In this document: positions 26,000 through 34,630 of the stretch, in pieces | Numbering within the stretch: position 1 is the first letter of the stretch | Layout of the letters: each line of letters begins with the position of its first letter | Assembly: GCF_014168815.1 (NCBI RefSeq) | Contig: NZ_AP021972.1 | Coordinates: 434,001-498,000, forward strand | DNA: 64,000 nt | Direction of reading: 5' to 3' | Source of the DNA: Klebsiella sp. WP3-W18-ESBL-02 | GTDB taxonomy: Bacteria; Pseudomonadota; Gammaproteobacteria; Enterobacterales; Enterobacteriaceae | Position numbers and translations under genes: made by a program | Notes under the pieces: generated by a model | What the model was told of the DNA's origin: nothing | The model's input: only the letters and a program-made list of their open reading frames with translations | Database searches by the model: none

Positions 26000-27373
26000 T
26001 TAATGGTTGGAGAACCAGTTCAACCGGTCGCGAAGCCCAACCACGCGCCCAACGATAATCAGCGCCGGGCTCGCCATCTGCTGCGCCAGCTCGCCGAGCT
26101 GCGTCAACTGACCATCGACCACGCGCTGGTTCACCGCCGTACCGTTCTCGACGATGGCGACCGGCATATCGCCCTGCATTCCGTGCTCAATCAGCTTCTG
26201 TTGAATAGTGGCTGCCTGGTTCAACCCCATGTAGAACACCAGCGTTTGCTTTTCTGCCGCCAGGTTTTCCCAGTCCAGTTCGCCGCCGGTCTTCAGGTGG
26301 CCGGTGACCAGGCGTACGCTTTGTGCGTAGTCGCGATGGGTCAGCGGAATGCCGGAGTAAGCCGAGCAGCCTGAAGCGGCCGTGATCCCCGGCACCACCG
26401 AGAAAGGAATACCCGCATCGCACAGGGTTTCCAGTTCTTCACCGCCGCGACCAAAAATAAAGGGGTCGCCGCCTTTCAGGCGCACCACGCGTTTACCCTG
26501 CTGTGCTTCACGCAGCAGAATCTGGTTAATTTCATCCTGCGGTACGCAGTGGTAGCCCGCGCGTTTACCGACGAATACGCGGTCTGCGTCGCGGCGAACC
26601 AGATTCATGATGTCATCAGAGACCAGTCGGTCGTATACCACGACGTCAGCCTGCTGGATCTGCTGTAGCCCTTTGAGCGTCAGGAGCCCGGCATCGCCCG
26701 GCCCGGCGCCGACCAGCACCACTTCACCACGGTGGTCGAGCGGGGCGGTCAGCAGCTGTTCGGTCGTTTCTTCAATGGCCTGGCGGTCCTGGTTAGCCAG
26801 CGACTGCGCCAGGCGATCGTTCATGAACATTTTTTCCCAGAAGCGGCGGCGTTCGCCCATCGTGGAGAACTGTTTTTTCACCCGTTCGCGTAGCTTTCCG
26901 GCATAGGCCGCAACCTGGCCCAGATGCTGTGGCAGCATCGCTTCCAGCTTCTCGCGCAGCAGGCGTGCCAGCACCGGTGAGGTGCCGCCGGAGGAGACCG
27001 CTACCATGAGCGGCGAGCGGTCGATAATTGATGGCATGATAAAGCTTGCGGCTTTCGGCGCATCCACCACGTTGCAGAAAATGCGTCGAGCTTCCGCCTC
27101 ATCGCTGACCTGCTGATTGACCGCATCGTCGTCGGTGGCGGCAATGGCCAGCCAGCAGGGGTCGAGCAGAGCGGGCTGGAAGTCGCCCGCGACCAGCGTC
27201 AGCATTCCCGCCTCGGCCCAGACGTGGAACTGCGGGACGTAATCCCGCGCATTTACCGTGAGGCGAGCGCCGGCGTCCAGCAGTAGACGCGCCTTGCGTT
27301 CGGCAACATCACCGCCGCCGACCAGCAAACATTCGCGATCGCGCAGTTGGCAAAAGATGGGTAAGTGATCCAC
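26000..27373 (-). CDS. cysG: Siroheme synthase CysG (methyltransferase/dehydrogenase/ferrochelatase)
   Basis: CysG makes siroheme from uroporphyrinogen III, the cofactor of both sulfite reductase and the NirB nitrite reductase encoded just upstream. The 457-aa product has an N-terminal NAD-binding dehydrogenase/chelatase half (GGGDVAERKARLLLDAG, residues 1-about 200). The C-terminal SAM-dependent uroporphyrinogen methyltransferase follows (VLVGAGPGDAGLLTLKGL from about 216, GDPFIFGRGGEE). It lies 147 bp downstream of nirD, where E. coli would have nirC between them. Confidence 0.99.
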   Translation of the reverse strand: MDHLPIFCQLRDRECLLVGGGDVAERKARLLLDAGARLTVNARDYVPQFHVWAEAGMLTLVAGDFQPALLDPCWLAIAATDDDAVNQQVSDEAEARRIFCNVVDAPKAASFIMPSIIDRSPLMVAVSSGGTSPVLARLLREKLEAMLPQHLGQVAAYAGKLRERVKKQFSTMGERRRFWEKMFMNDRLAQSLANQDRQAIEETTEQLLTAPLDHRGEVVLVGAGPGDAGLLTLKGLQQIQQADVVVYDRLVSDDIMNLVRRDADRVFVGKRAGYHCVPQDEINQILLREAQQGKRVVRLKGGDPFIFGRGGEELETLCDAGIPFSVVPGITAASGCSAYSGIPLTHRDYAQSVRLVTGHLKTGGELDWENLAAEKQTLVFYMGLNQAATIQQKLIEHGMQGDMPVAIVENGTAVNQRVVDGQLTQLGELAQQMASPALIIVGRVVGLRDRLNWFSNH

Positions 27374-27520
27374 GGGGCAACCTCACGGAATTAGCAATAG
27401 AAATGCGGGGAATGAATAATGCGGGTAAGGATAACAGCAGACATCGTACGGAATACACGATTTTTCCTGCTGTTACCCCTTTAAGGTCATAAGTTTTTGG
27501 TATTACTTATGCCTGAACGT

Positions 27521-27847
27521 TCAGGCCTTGAGCTGCACCTGGCCGTCTTTAACGCGCGCTTCGTAATGGGCGACGGAATGGCTCTCATCTTCCATGCACA
27601 GCCCATCACGCAGACGGAAGCGCTGTTTTTTCAGCGGGCTTGCTACCCACAGCTCGCCCTGATGTTCGGCAATCAGGCCGCGAGACAGCACGCTCGATTC
27701 GAAGAACGGGTCGATGTTGCTGATGGCAAAGACCCGATCATCGGCATACGGGCGGAAGATCGCCACCTGCTGGTCTCCCAGCAAGGCGCAGACGCCGGTC
27801 GCTGGGACAATAGCGTCAATTTTGCAGATATTTACCCACTGGCTCAT
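27521..27847 (-). CDS. nirD: NADH-dependent nitrite reductase small subunit
   Basis: NirD partners NirB in the cytoplasmic reduction of nitrite to ammonium. The 108-aa product (108 in E. coli) has a Rieske-like fold without a complete cluster motif. Its start overlaps the nirB stop by 4 bp (ATGA), giving coupled translation of the two subunits. Downstream, an inverted repeat with arms TAACAGCAG / CTGCTGTTA (about 27432-27475) may end or process the nirBD message before cysG. Confidence 0.97.
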   Translation of the reverse strand: MSQWVNICKIDAIVPATGVCALLGDQQVAIFRPYADDRVFAISNIDPFFESSVLSRGLIAEHQGELWVASPLKKQRFRLRDGLCMEDESHSVAHYEARVKDGQVQLKA

Positions 27848-30387
27848 GCGTTTTCCTCCACCAGAGTGACCGGAATACGTTCATACGGCGTAGCAGGGCG
27901 GTGCTGGGCACGCTCGGCAACCACCTGGACGTTCGGGTCACGTTGTTCGCTGTTGATAAAGTGTTTGAAGCGTACCTGAGCGGCCGGGTCGTTTACGGCC
28001 TCGGTCCATTCGCAGGCAAACGCTTCACGCAGACGGGCGATTTCAGCTTCCAGATGTTCGTTCAGGCCCAGCTTGTCGTCGATGATCACGGAACGCAGGT
28101 AGTCGATACCGCCTTCCAGGTTATCCAGCCACGGCGCGGTACGCGTCAGCTTATCGGCGGTACGGATGTAGAACATCATGAAGCGATCGAGGTATTTGAT
28201 CAGCGTTTCGCGATCGAGGTCGGCCGCCAGCAGATCCGCGTGACGTGGCTTCATGCCGCCGTTACCGCAGACGTACAGGTTCCAGCCTTTCTCGGTGGCG
28301 ATGATGCCAACGTCTTTGCCCTGCGCTTCTGCACACTCGCGTGTACAGCCGGAGACGCCAAACTTCATTTTGTGCGGCGTACGAATGCCTTTGTAGCGGT
28401 TTTCTAACTCCACGCCGAAGCCCACGCTGTCGCCCACGCCGTAACGACACCAGGTGCTACCGACGCAGGTTTTGGCCATACGCAGCGCTTTCGCATAGGC
28501 GTGACCGGTTTCGAAGCCTGCTTCAATCAGCTGACGCCAGATTTCCGGCAGATCGTCTTTCTGCGCACCGAACAGGCCGATACGCTGGGAGCCGGTGATT
28601 TTGGTGTACAGATTGAATTCTCGCGCGATACGGCCAACGGCCACCAGGCCTTCTGGGGTGATTTCACCGCCGGCGGAGCGTGGGATCACCGAGTAGGTAC
28701 CGTCTTTCTGGATATTGGCCAGGAAGTTGTCGTTGGTGTCCTGAAGCGGCGTATGCTGCGGCTTGAGGATATATTCGTTCCAGCAGGAAGCCAGCAGGGA
28801 CCCCACGGTCGGTTTGCAGACTTCACAGCCGTAGCCTTTGCCGTATTTTGCCAGCAGCTCGTCGAAGGTTTTGATGCCTTCCACGCGAATCAGGTGATAC
28901 AGCTCCTGGCGGGTGAACGCAAAGTGTTCACACAGGCTGTGGTTGACTTCAATACCCTGTTTCGCCAGCTCGGCGTTGAGGACCTGGGTGACCAGCGGAA
29001 TACAGCCGCCGCAGCCGGTACCGGCTTTGGTTTCGGCTTTCAGCGCCGCCACGGTGTGGCAACCTTTGTTAATCGCGGCGATCAGATCGCCTTTCGAGAC
29101 GTCGAAGCAGGAGCAAATTTGCGCGCTGTCCGGCAGCTTATCGACGCCGATAGACGGTTTACCGCTGCTGGCGTGCGCCGGCAGAATCAGCGAATCCGGG
29201 TTTTCCGGCAGTTCGATGGCGTTCAGCGCCAGCTGCAGCAGGTTGCCGTAGTCGCTGGTGTCGCCGACCAGCACCGCGCCGAGCAGCGTTTTGTTATCTG
29301 CGCTGACGATAAGGCGTTTGTAGACTTCTTTGCTTTCGTCGAGGTAGACGTAGCTGCGCGCACCCGGCGTACGGCCATGCGCATCGCCGATACCGCCTAC
29401 GTCAACGCCAAGCAGCTTCAGCTTGGCGCTCATATCGGCACCCTGGAAGCTGTTTTCGCTGCCGAGGATGTGGTCAACGGCAACCTGAGCCATTTTGTAG
29501 CCCGGCGCCACCAGGCCGTAGACGCGGTTCTTCCAGCTGGCGCATTCGCCGATGGCGTAGATATCCGGATCGGAGGTCTGGCAGCGGTCATTAATCATGA
29601 TGCCGCCTCGCTGGGCGACTTCCAGACCACACTGGGTGGCCAGCTTGTCGCGCGGGCGAATGCCGGTAGAGAAGACGATAAAGTCGACTTCCAGCTGGCT
29701 GCCGTCGGCAAAGCGCATGGTTTTACGGGCGTTCTCGCCTTCCTGCACGATCTCTTTGGTGTTTTTGCTGGTGTGAACCTTCACACCCATGCTTTCGATT
29801 TTGCGCTTGAGCTGCTCGCCGCCCATCTGATCGAGCTGTTCCGCCATTAGCATCGGGGCGAATTCGATCACGTGGGTTTCAACGCCGAGGTTTTTCAGCG
29901 CGCCGGCTGCTTCGAGGCCGAGCAGGCCGCCGCCGACCACCGCACCGCGTTTGCTACGGCGGGCGCAGGATTCAATGGCGTTCAGATCTTCAATGGTACG
30001 GTAAACGAAGCAATCCTGAGTTTCAGACCCTTTAATCGGTGGGATCCACGGGTAAGAACCGGTCGCCATAATCAACTTGTCGTAAAAGACGGTACGACCC
30101 GCGCTGGAGTGGATCACCTTCTCTTTACGGTTAATGGTGATGGCGCGTTCGCCGACCAGTACCTTCACACCATGCTTCTCATAGAAGCCCTCACGGACCA
30201 ACGACAGCTCTTCCGCCGTGTGGTGTGAGAAGTAGGAGGAGAGGTGGACGCGGTCGTAGGCGATGCGGGGTTCTTCACAGAAGACGGTAATGTCGAAGTG
30301 GCTGGCATCGGATTTATCGAGAAGATCCTCGATAAAACGGTGGCCGACCATGCCGTTACCGATAATTGCGAGTCTGACTTTGCTCAT
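27844..30387 (-). CDS. nirB: NADH-dependent nitrite reductase large subunit
   Basis: NirB carries FAD, iron-sulfur clusters and siroheme and reduces nitrite to ammonium. The 847-aa product has an FAD-binding N terminus (IIGNGMVGHRFIEDL), an NAD motif (AVVGGGLLGLEAAGAL) and BFD-like [2Fe-2S] motifs (CSCFDV, GTGCGGCIP, CEVCKPTVG). The siroheme/[4Fe-4S] domain is GCTRECAEAQGKD with CGNGG. FNR and NarL/NarP sites lie upstream at the spacing known for the E. coli nirB promoter. Confidence 0.99.
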   Translation of the reverse strand: MSKVRLAIIGNGMVGHRFIEDLLDKSDASHFDITVFCEEPRIAYDRVHLSSYFSHHTAEELSLVREGFYEKHGVKVLVGERAITINRKEKVIHSSAGRTVFYDKLIMATGSYPWIPPIKGSETQDCFVYRTIEDLNAIESCARRSKRGAVVGGGLLGLEAAGALKNLGVETHVIEFAPMLMAEQLDQMGGEQLKRKIESMGVKVHTSKNTKEIVQEGENARKTMRFADGSQLEVDFIVFSTGIRPRDKLATQCGLEVAQRGGIMINDRCQTSDPDIYAIGECASWKNRVYGLVAPGYKMAQVAVDHILGSENSFQGADMSAKLKLLGVDVGGIGDAHGRTPGARSYVYLDESKEVYKRLIVSADNKTLLGAVLVGDTSDYGNLLQLALNAIELPENPDSLILPAHASSGKPSIGVDKLPDSAQICSCFDVSKGDLIAAINKGCHTVAALKAETKAGTGCGGCIPLVTQVLNAELAKQGIEVNHSLCEHFAFTRQELYHLIRVEGIKTFDELLAKYGKGYGCEVCKPTVGSLLASCWNEYILKPQHTPLQDTNDNFLANIQKDGTYSVIPRSAGGEITPEGLVAVGRIAREFNLYTKITGSQRIGLFGAQKDDLPEIWRQLIEAGFETGHAYAKALRMAKTCVGSTWCRYGVGDSVGFGVELENRYKGIRTPHKMKFGVSGCTRECAEAQGKDVGIIATEKGWNLYVCGNGGMKPRHADLLAADLDRETLIKYLDRFMMFYIRTADKLTRTAPWLDNLEGGIDYLRSVIIDDKLGLNEHLEAEIARLREAFACEWTEAVNDPAAQVRFKHFINSEQRDPNVQVVAERAQHRPATPYERIPVTLVEENA

Positions 30388-30445
30388 TTTTGCCTCGATT
30401 TCTATTCTAATACTGCCTACCTTAACGATTCAGCTAGGGGGATTA

Positions 30446-30459
30446 TTGATTCAAATCAA
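30446..30459 (-). promoter_or_regulatory. FNR box of the nirB promoter
   Basis: TTGAT-TCAA-ATCAA is a perfect match to the FNR consensus TTGAT-N4-ATCAA. Its centre is 65 bp upstream of the nirB start codon. If it is at -41.5, transcription starts near 30411, giving a short leader. This would make nirBD anaerobically induced. Confidence 0.85.
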
Positions 30460-30472
30460 TTTAGCCTTTACC

Positions 30473-30488
30473 TACCACTTAATGGGTA
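30473..30488 (-). promoter_or_regulatory. NarL/NarP 7-2-7 site of the nirB promoter
   Basis: TACCACT-TA-ATGGGTA is a pair of inverted NarL heptamers with a 2-bp gap. Its centre is exactly 28 bp upstream of the FNR box centre. With FNR at -41.5 it falls at -69.5, the geometry described for E. coli nirB. Nitrate/nitrite control through NarXL/NarQP is inferred. Confidence 0.8.
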
Positions 30489-30603
30489 TGGCTATGATTT
30501 TAAAGTGGTTTTGTAAGTTGCGGATAATACACAACTTTCTTTGGTGTTTGTTTTTTGTTCGAAATGAGCAAATAAGCGGCGGGGGGCAGAGCTGGAGAAA
30601 GGT

Positions 30604-30626
30604 GCCCCTTTTCAGGTTGAAAAGGG
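30604..30626 (-). terminator. Hairpin downstream of tsgA
   Basis: CCCCTTTTC-AGGTT-GAAAAGGGG is a perfect 9-bp stem with a 5-base loop, 11 bp past the tsgA stop. On the tsgA strand it is not followed by a strong U run, so it may stabilise the message end or terminate only weakly. Confidence 0.55.
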
Positions 30627-30636
30627 GCGGTAAGGA

Positions 30637-31818
30637 TTAGTGTCCGGCAACCGTAGCATGCTGACGGTGGCGGCTAACGAAGCCGAGGATCAGACACATC
30701 ACAAACACGACAGCGTAGAGTCCGTTCGCCGTGGTGAGCGCAGCCAGCGGGCCGCTGCTGGCAACGATCGGGCCGGTTACCACGAAGGTCAGCATGGTGC
30801 CGATGGTGCCACAGGTCAGCACGAAGTTAACCAGTTTTGGGGAGGCGACTTTGGTCTGTAGCGAACCCAGGGTGATAATTGAGGTATAAATGGCGCTGGA
30901 GAAGAAGCCCAGGGTCAGAATAAACCATGCCAGATGCTGCGGTTCGCCGTGGTTGAACAGGTACATCATCACGGTCGCGATGCCAGCCAGCACGGTCAGG
31001 ATACGCTGCAGGTCGAAGAAGCGCAGGATGAAGCTGAAGGCCCACATGCCGAACATGTAAGACATCCAGAAGTCGCTGACCAGTTTACCCGCGTCACCAA
31101 GGCTCATGCCCAGGCCTTTAGCATATTCCGGCACCCAGGAGATAAAGCCCAGCTGGCCGAGGATGTAGCACAGGGCGGCGATGGACAGGAACAGCACGCC
31201 AATGCCCCACTTCTCTTTGACCACTGGCTGGTCGTTCTGTTGGGCTTTTTTCCCCAGCAGTGGGAACTCGCAGCCGAAGGTCAGCACGAAAATCGCGACG
31301 TAGATCAGGCCAATGCAGGCATAGACCCAGTACCACTCGATGGTACGAGCCAGTAGCCAGGCGGCGAGCATCGGGAAAATCATCCCCGCCATGCTGAAGA
31401 AGGAGTCGGTAAACAGCAGGCGCGCGCCGCGCTGACGGCCTTCATACATATGGGTAATCAGGAAGGTACCGATCGACATGGTGATCCCGCTGACCAGACC
31501 GAGCACGAACATGGCCGCCGAGAACAGCGCCAGGCTGTGGCTGGTCATCAGGCCGGCCACCGCCAGTACCATCAGAATGAAGCCAAAACGCAGCTGCGTC
31601 TTCAGGGGAACAATTTCCATCAGCCATGCATTGAGGAAAATCGAGATCAGAATACCGGCGTTCAGGAAGGTAAAGGTGTTACTCATGCTGGAAACGGGCA
31701 GATTGAAGTAATCGGCGATGTTCCCCATCACCATCCCGGTGACGATCACCAACGCACCGGTAAGGGCGTAGGAGAAGAAGCTAATCCATGTGAGCTTGAT
31801 ACGGTTGCTGTTAGTCAT
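30637..31818 (-). CDS. tsgA: Major facilitator superfamily transporter TsgA
   Basis: The 393-aa product is an inner-membrane MFS protein with about 12 hydrophobic segments (first near residues 11-30, ISFFSYALTGALVIVTG) and the same length as E. coli TsgA. The substrate is not established; in Salmonella the gene was named for induction by tellurite and selenite. It lies between nirB and ppiA as in E. coli and reads toward nirB, with its own promoter region shared with the divergent ppiA. Confidence 0.94.
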   Translation of the reverse strand: MTNSNRIKLTWISFFSYALTGALVIVTGMVMGNIADYFNLPVSSMSNTFTFLNAGILISIFLNAWLMEIVPLKTQLRFGFILMVLAVAGLMTSHSLALFSAAMFVLGLVSGITMSIGTFLITHMYEGRQRGARLLFTDSFFSMAGMIFPMLAAWLLARTIEWYWVYACIGLIYVAIFVLTFGCEFPLLGKKAQQNDQPVVKEKWGIGVLFLSIAALCYILGQLGFISWVPEYAKGLGMSLGDAGKLVSDFWMSYMFGMWAFSFILRFFDLQRILTVLAGIATVMMYLFNHGEPQHLAWFILTLGFFSSAIYTSIITLGSLQTKVASPKLVNFVLTCGTIGTMLTFVVTGPIVASSGPLAALTTANGLYAVVFVMCLILGFVSRHRQHATVAGH

Positions 31819-31939
31819 GACTGGCCTGTGAATAGTTGTGTAAAGCGCGTTGACACTGCGCTGAGCGGGCAGATTTTAGTCACTGAAGTGACGTATTCAT
31901 AGTTTTATTACGCAAACGTTGGCGTATTACACTTTTCAT

Positions 31940-31955
31940 TGTGATCTGGATCACA
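31940..31955. promoter_or_regulatory. CRP site in the tsgA-ppiA divergent region
   Basis: TGTGA-TCTGGA-TCACA is a perfect match to both CRP half-sites. It lies 142 bp upstream of ppiA and 122 bp upstream of tsgA. The ppiA promoters of E. coli are known to respond to cAMP-CRP and CytR, so ppiA is the more likely target. Confidence 0.85.
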
Positions 31956-32096
31956 AAATCAAATGTGGCAATGCTTACCACGCTCATTATAAGCGTTGAG
32001 CCCAGGTAAACTTTGGTAAAGCACTGGCCTGAGGGGCTGTCCCTCTTTAGAATCAAGCCACTTGCTTTCTCTACTGCACCTGTTAAAGGAATTCTC

Positions 32097-32669
32097 ATGC
32101 TCAAATCAACTCTGGCGGCCGTGGCGGCTGTTTTTGCTCTCTCGGCGATGGCTCCTGCGGCTTTAGCAGCAACCCAGAATCCGCACGTACTGCTGACGAC
32201 CTCCGCGGGTAATATCGAGCTGCAGCTGGATAGCCAGAAAGCGCCGGTTTCCGTTGAAAACTTCCTGAAATACGTTAATAGCGGCTTTTACAACAACACG
32301 ACGTTCCACCGCGTGATCCCGGGCTTTATGGTTCAGGGCGGCGGTTTTAACGAGCAGATGCAGCAGAAGCAGCCGAACCCGCCGATTAAAAACGAAGCTG
32401 ACAATGGCCTGCGTAATACTCGCGGCACTATCGCGATGGCGCGTACTGCTGATAAAGATAGCGCAACCAGCCAGTTCTTCATCAACGTGGCCGATAACGC
32501 CTTCCTTGATCACGGTCAGCGTGATTTCGGCTATGCGGTATTCGGCAAGGTTGTGAAGGGCATGGACGTGGCGGATAAAATCTCCCAGGTGCCGAGCCAT
32601 AACGTCGGGCCGTACCAGAATGTGCCGACCAAGCCGGTCGTGATCCTTTCCGCGAAAGTCCTGCCGTAA
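32097..32669 (+). CDS. ppiA: Periplasmic peptidyl-prolyl cis-trans isomerase A (cyclophilin)
   Basis: PpiA speeds proline isomerisation during folding of exported proteins. The 190-aa precursor has a typical signal peptide (basic start, hydrophobic core, cleavage after about residue 24 in PAALA-ATQ). The cyclophilin core follows (FHRVIPGFMVQGGGF, GTIAMARTADKDSATSQFFIN). The ATG at 32097 follows an AAAGGA ribosome site and gives the exact family length; earlier in-frame starts would bury the signal peptide. Confidence 0.98.
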   Translation: MLKSTLAAVAAVFALSAMAPAALAATQNPHVLLTTSAGNIELQLDSQKAPVSVENFLKYVNSGFYNNTTFHRVIPGFMVQGGGFNEQMQQKQPNPPIKNEADNGLRNTRGTIAMARTADKDSATSQFFINVADNAFLDHGQRDFGYAVFGKVVKGMDVADKISQVPSHNVGPYQNVPTKPVVILSAKVLP

Positions 32670-32765
32670 GCCATATCGGGCGGCGTCAGGCATGAGGCCG
32701 TCGCCCGTATCGCTAAAGTGGATGTCACCCGGTAGAATGGCGGCAGAAAGATAACCGGAGCCGCC

Positions 32766-33329
32766 ATGATCCTGCTGATTGATAATTACGATTCCTTTAC
32801 CTGGAACCTTTACCAGTATTTCTGTGAGCTGGGCGCCAGCGTAACGGTCAGACGTAACGATGACATCACTCTCGAGGAAATCGCCCTGCTGGCACCGGAG
32901 AAAATCGTTATCTCTCCAGGCCCCTGCACGCCGGATGATGCCGGTATTTCACTTGACGTTATTCGCCGCTACGCCGGCAAAATTCCCATTCTTGGCGTCT
33001 GCTTAGGTCATCAGGCTATCGCTCAGGCCTTTGGCGCGCGTATCGTTCGCGCCGCTCAGGTCATGCACGGCAAAACCTCGCCGATTTTCCATCAGCAGCA
33101 GGGCGTCTTTCGCGGGCTGAATAACCCGCTGACGGTTACCCGCTATCATTCGCTGCTGATTCAGCCGGGTACCCTGGCGGACTGCTTTGAGGTTACCGCG
33201 CTTAGCGAAGCCGGTGAAATCATGGGGATTCGTCACCGCGAGTGGGATCTCGAAGGCGTACAGTTCCACCCGGAAAGCATTCTTAGCGAGCAAGGACACG
33301 CGCTGCTGGCCAACTTTCTCCATCGATAG
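32766..33329 (+). CDS. pabA: Aminodeoxychorismate synthase, glutamine amidotransferase subunit
   Basis: PabA supplies ammonia from glutamine to PabB to make 4-amino-4-deoxychorismate for folate. The 187-aa class I amidotransferase has the catalytic Cys79 in LGVCLGHQAIAQAFG and the His168/Glu170 pair in VQFHPES. Only 96 bp separate it from ppiA; the yhfG-fic pair found between them in E. coli is absent. argD follows in the same direction 83 bp later. Confidence 0.98.
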   Translation: MILLIDNYDSFTWNLYQYFCELGASVTVRRNDDITLEEIALLAPEKIVISPGPCTPDDAGISLDVIRRYAGKIPILGVCLGHQAIAQAFGARIVRAAQVMHGKTSPIFHQQQGVFRGLNNPLTVTRYHSLLIQPGTLADCFEVTALSEAGEIMGIRHREWDLEGVQFHPESILSEQGHALLANFLHR

Positions 33330-33412
33330 TAGTTGCCATGATGTGATTTTTTATGCATATTTTGTGGATAGATTCTCACAATCATTGCTGCATCGTTGAA
33401 GAAGGGCATGAC

Positions 33413-34630
33413 ATGGTAACCAAACAACCTGCGATCACCCGCGCGACCTTCGATCAGGTCATTTTGCCAATTTATGCACCGGCCGAGTTTATTCCGGTGA
33501 AGGGCAAGGGCAGCCGCGTCTGGGATCAGCAAGGCAAAGAGTACGTTGATTTTGCAGGCGGTATTGCGGTGACGGCGCTGGGCCACTGTCATCCGGCACT
33601 GGTGGACGCGCTGAAAACCCAGGGTGAAACCCTGTGGCATACCAGCAACGTGTTTACTAACGAACCGGCGCTGCGCCTGGGGCAGAAGCTGGTGGATGCT
33701 ACCTTCGCGGAACGTGTGGTATTCATGAATTCCGGAACGGAAGCCAACGAAACCGCCTTTAAGCTGGCGCGTTACTACGCGTCTACCCGCCATAGCCCGT
33801 ACAAAACCAAAATTATTGCCTTCCATAACGCGTTCCACGGACGTTCGTTGTTCACCGTTTCCGTGGGCGGTCAGCCGAAGTATTCCGATGGTTTTGGCCC
33901 GAAACCGGCCGATATTGTCCACGTACCGTTTAACGATCTGCATGCGGTAGAAGCGGTAATGGACGATCATACCTGCGCGGTCGTGGTCGAGCCTATTCAG
34001 GGTGAAGGCGGCGTACTGGCGGCAACGCCAGAATTCCTCAAAGGCCTGCGCGCGCTGTGCGATAAGCACCAGGCGCTGTTGGTGTTTGATGAAGTGCAGA
34101 GCGGCATGGGCCGTACCGGCTCGCTGTTCGCTTACATGCACTACGGCGTGACGCCGGATATTCTGACCAGCGCCAAGGCGTTGGGCGGCGGTTTCCCGGT
34201 CAGCGCTATGCTCACCACCGAAGAGATTGCCAGTGCCTTCCACGTGGGGTCACACGGTTCCACCTACGGCGGTAACCCGCTGGCCTGTGCCGTGGCCGGG
34301 GCGGCCTTCGATATCATTAACACCCCCGAAGTCCTTAACGGCGTGAATGCTAAACGTGAGCGCTTTGTTCAGCATCTGCAGCACATTAACGCGAAGTACG
34401 ATGTCTTCAGCGATGTGCGCGGCATGGGTCTGCTGATAGGTGCAGAACTGAACGCGAAGTATAAAGGCCGCGCGCGCGACTTCCTGTATGCTGCGGCGGA
34501 TGCTGGCGTGATGGTGCTGAATGCGGGCCCGGACGTGATGCGCTTTGCGCCATCTCTGGTGGTGGAAGAACAGGATATCGACGACGGTATGCAGCGCTTT
34601 GCACAAGCCGTGGCAGCATTGATCAGCTAG
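33413..34630 (+). CDS. argD: Bifunctional acetylornithine/succinyldiaminopimelate aminotransferase
   Basis: ArgD is a PLP enzyme that serves both arginine and lysine synthesis. The 405-aa product has the cofactor-binding SGTEANE, the Asp in LLVFDEVQSGMGRTG, and the Schiff-base Lys255 in TSAKALGGGFP. The ATG at 33413 gives the family N terminus (AITRATFDQVILPIYAP); an ATG at 33353 would add 20 residues unlike the family. Its last 8 bp overlap the 3' end of the convergent yhfK. Confidence 0.98.
   Translation: MVTKQPAITRATFDQVILPIYAPAEFIPVKGKGSRVWDQQGKEYVDFAGGIAVTALGHCHPALVDALKTQGETLWHTSNVFTNEPALRLGQKLVDATFAERVVFMNSGTEANETAFKLARYYASTRHSPYKTKIIAFHNAFHGRSLFTVSVGGQPKYSDGFGPKPADIVHVPFNDLHAVEAVMDDHTCAVVVEPIQGEGGVLAATPEFLKGLRALCDKHQALLVFDEVQSGMGRTGSLFAYMHYGVTPDILTSAKALGGGFPVSAMLTTEEIASAFHVGSHGSTYGGNPLACAVAGAAFDIINTPEVLNGVNAKRERFVQHLQHINAKYDVFSDVRGMGLLIGAELNAKYKGRARDFLYAAADAGVMVLNAGPDVMRFAPSLVVEEQDIDDGMQRFAQAVAALIS

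Noticed and set aside
27432..27475. Inverted repeat between nirD and cysG as a remnant of nirC
   Set aside because: No stretch in the 147-bp gap translates to NirC-like membrane segments; the repeat looks like a transcript-end hairpin.
28501..29850. A 449-codon open frame on the + strand inside nirB
   Set aside because: It is antisense to the conserved nirB gene, has no family resemblance, and is an effect of GC-rich codon use. The same holds for 24869-25711 (- strand, opposite trpS), 58480-59604 and 60628-61782 (- strand, opposite fusA and tufA).
33340..33400. Possible ArgR box upstream of argD (TTATGCATATTTTG)
   Set aside because: It is too far from the palindromic ARG box consensus to support, although arginine repression of argD is known in E. 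coli.
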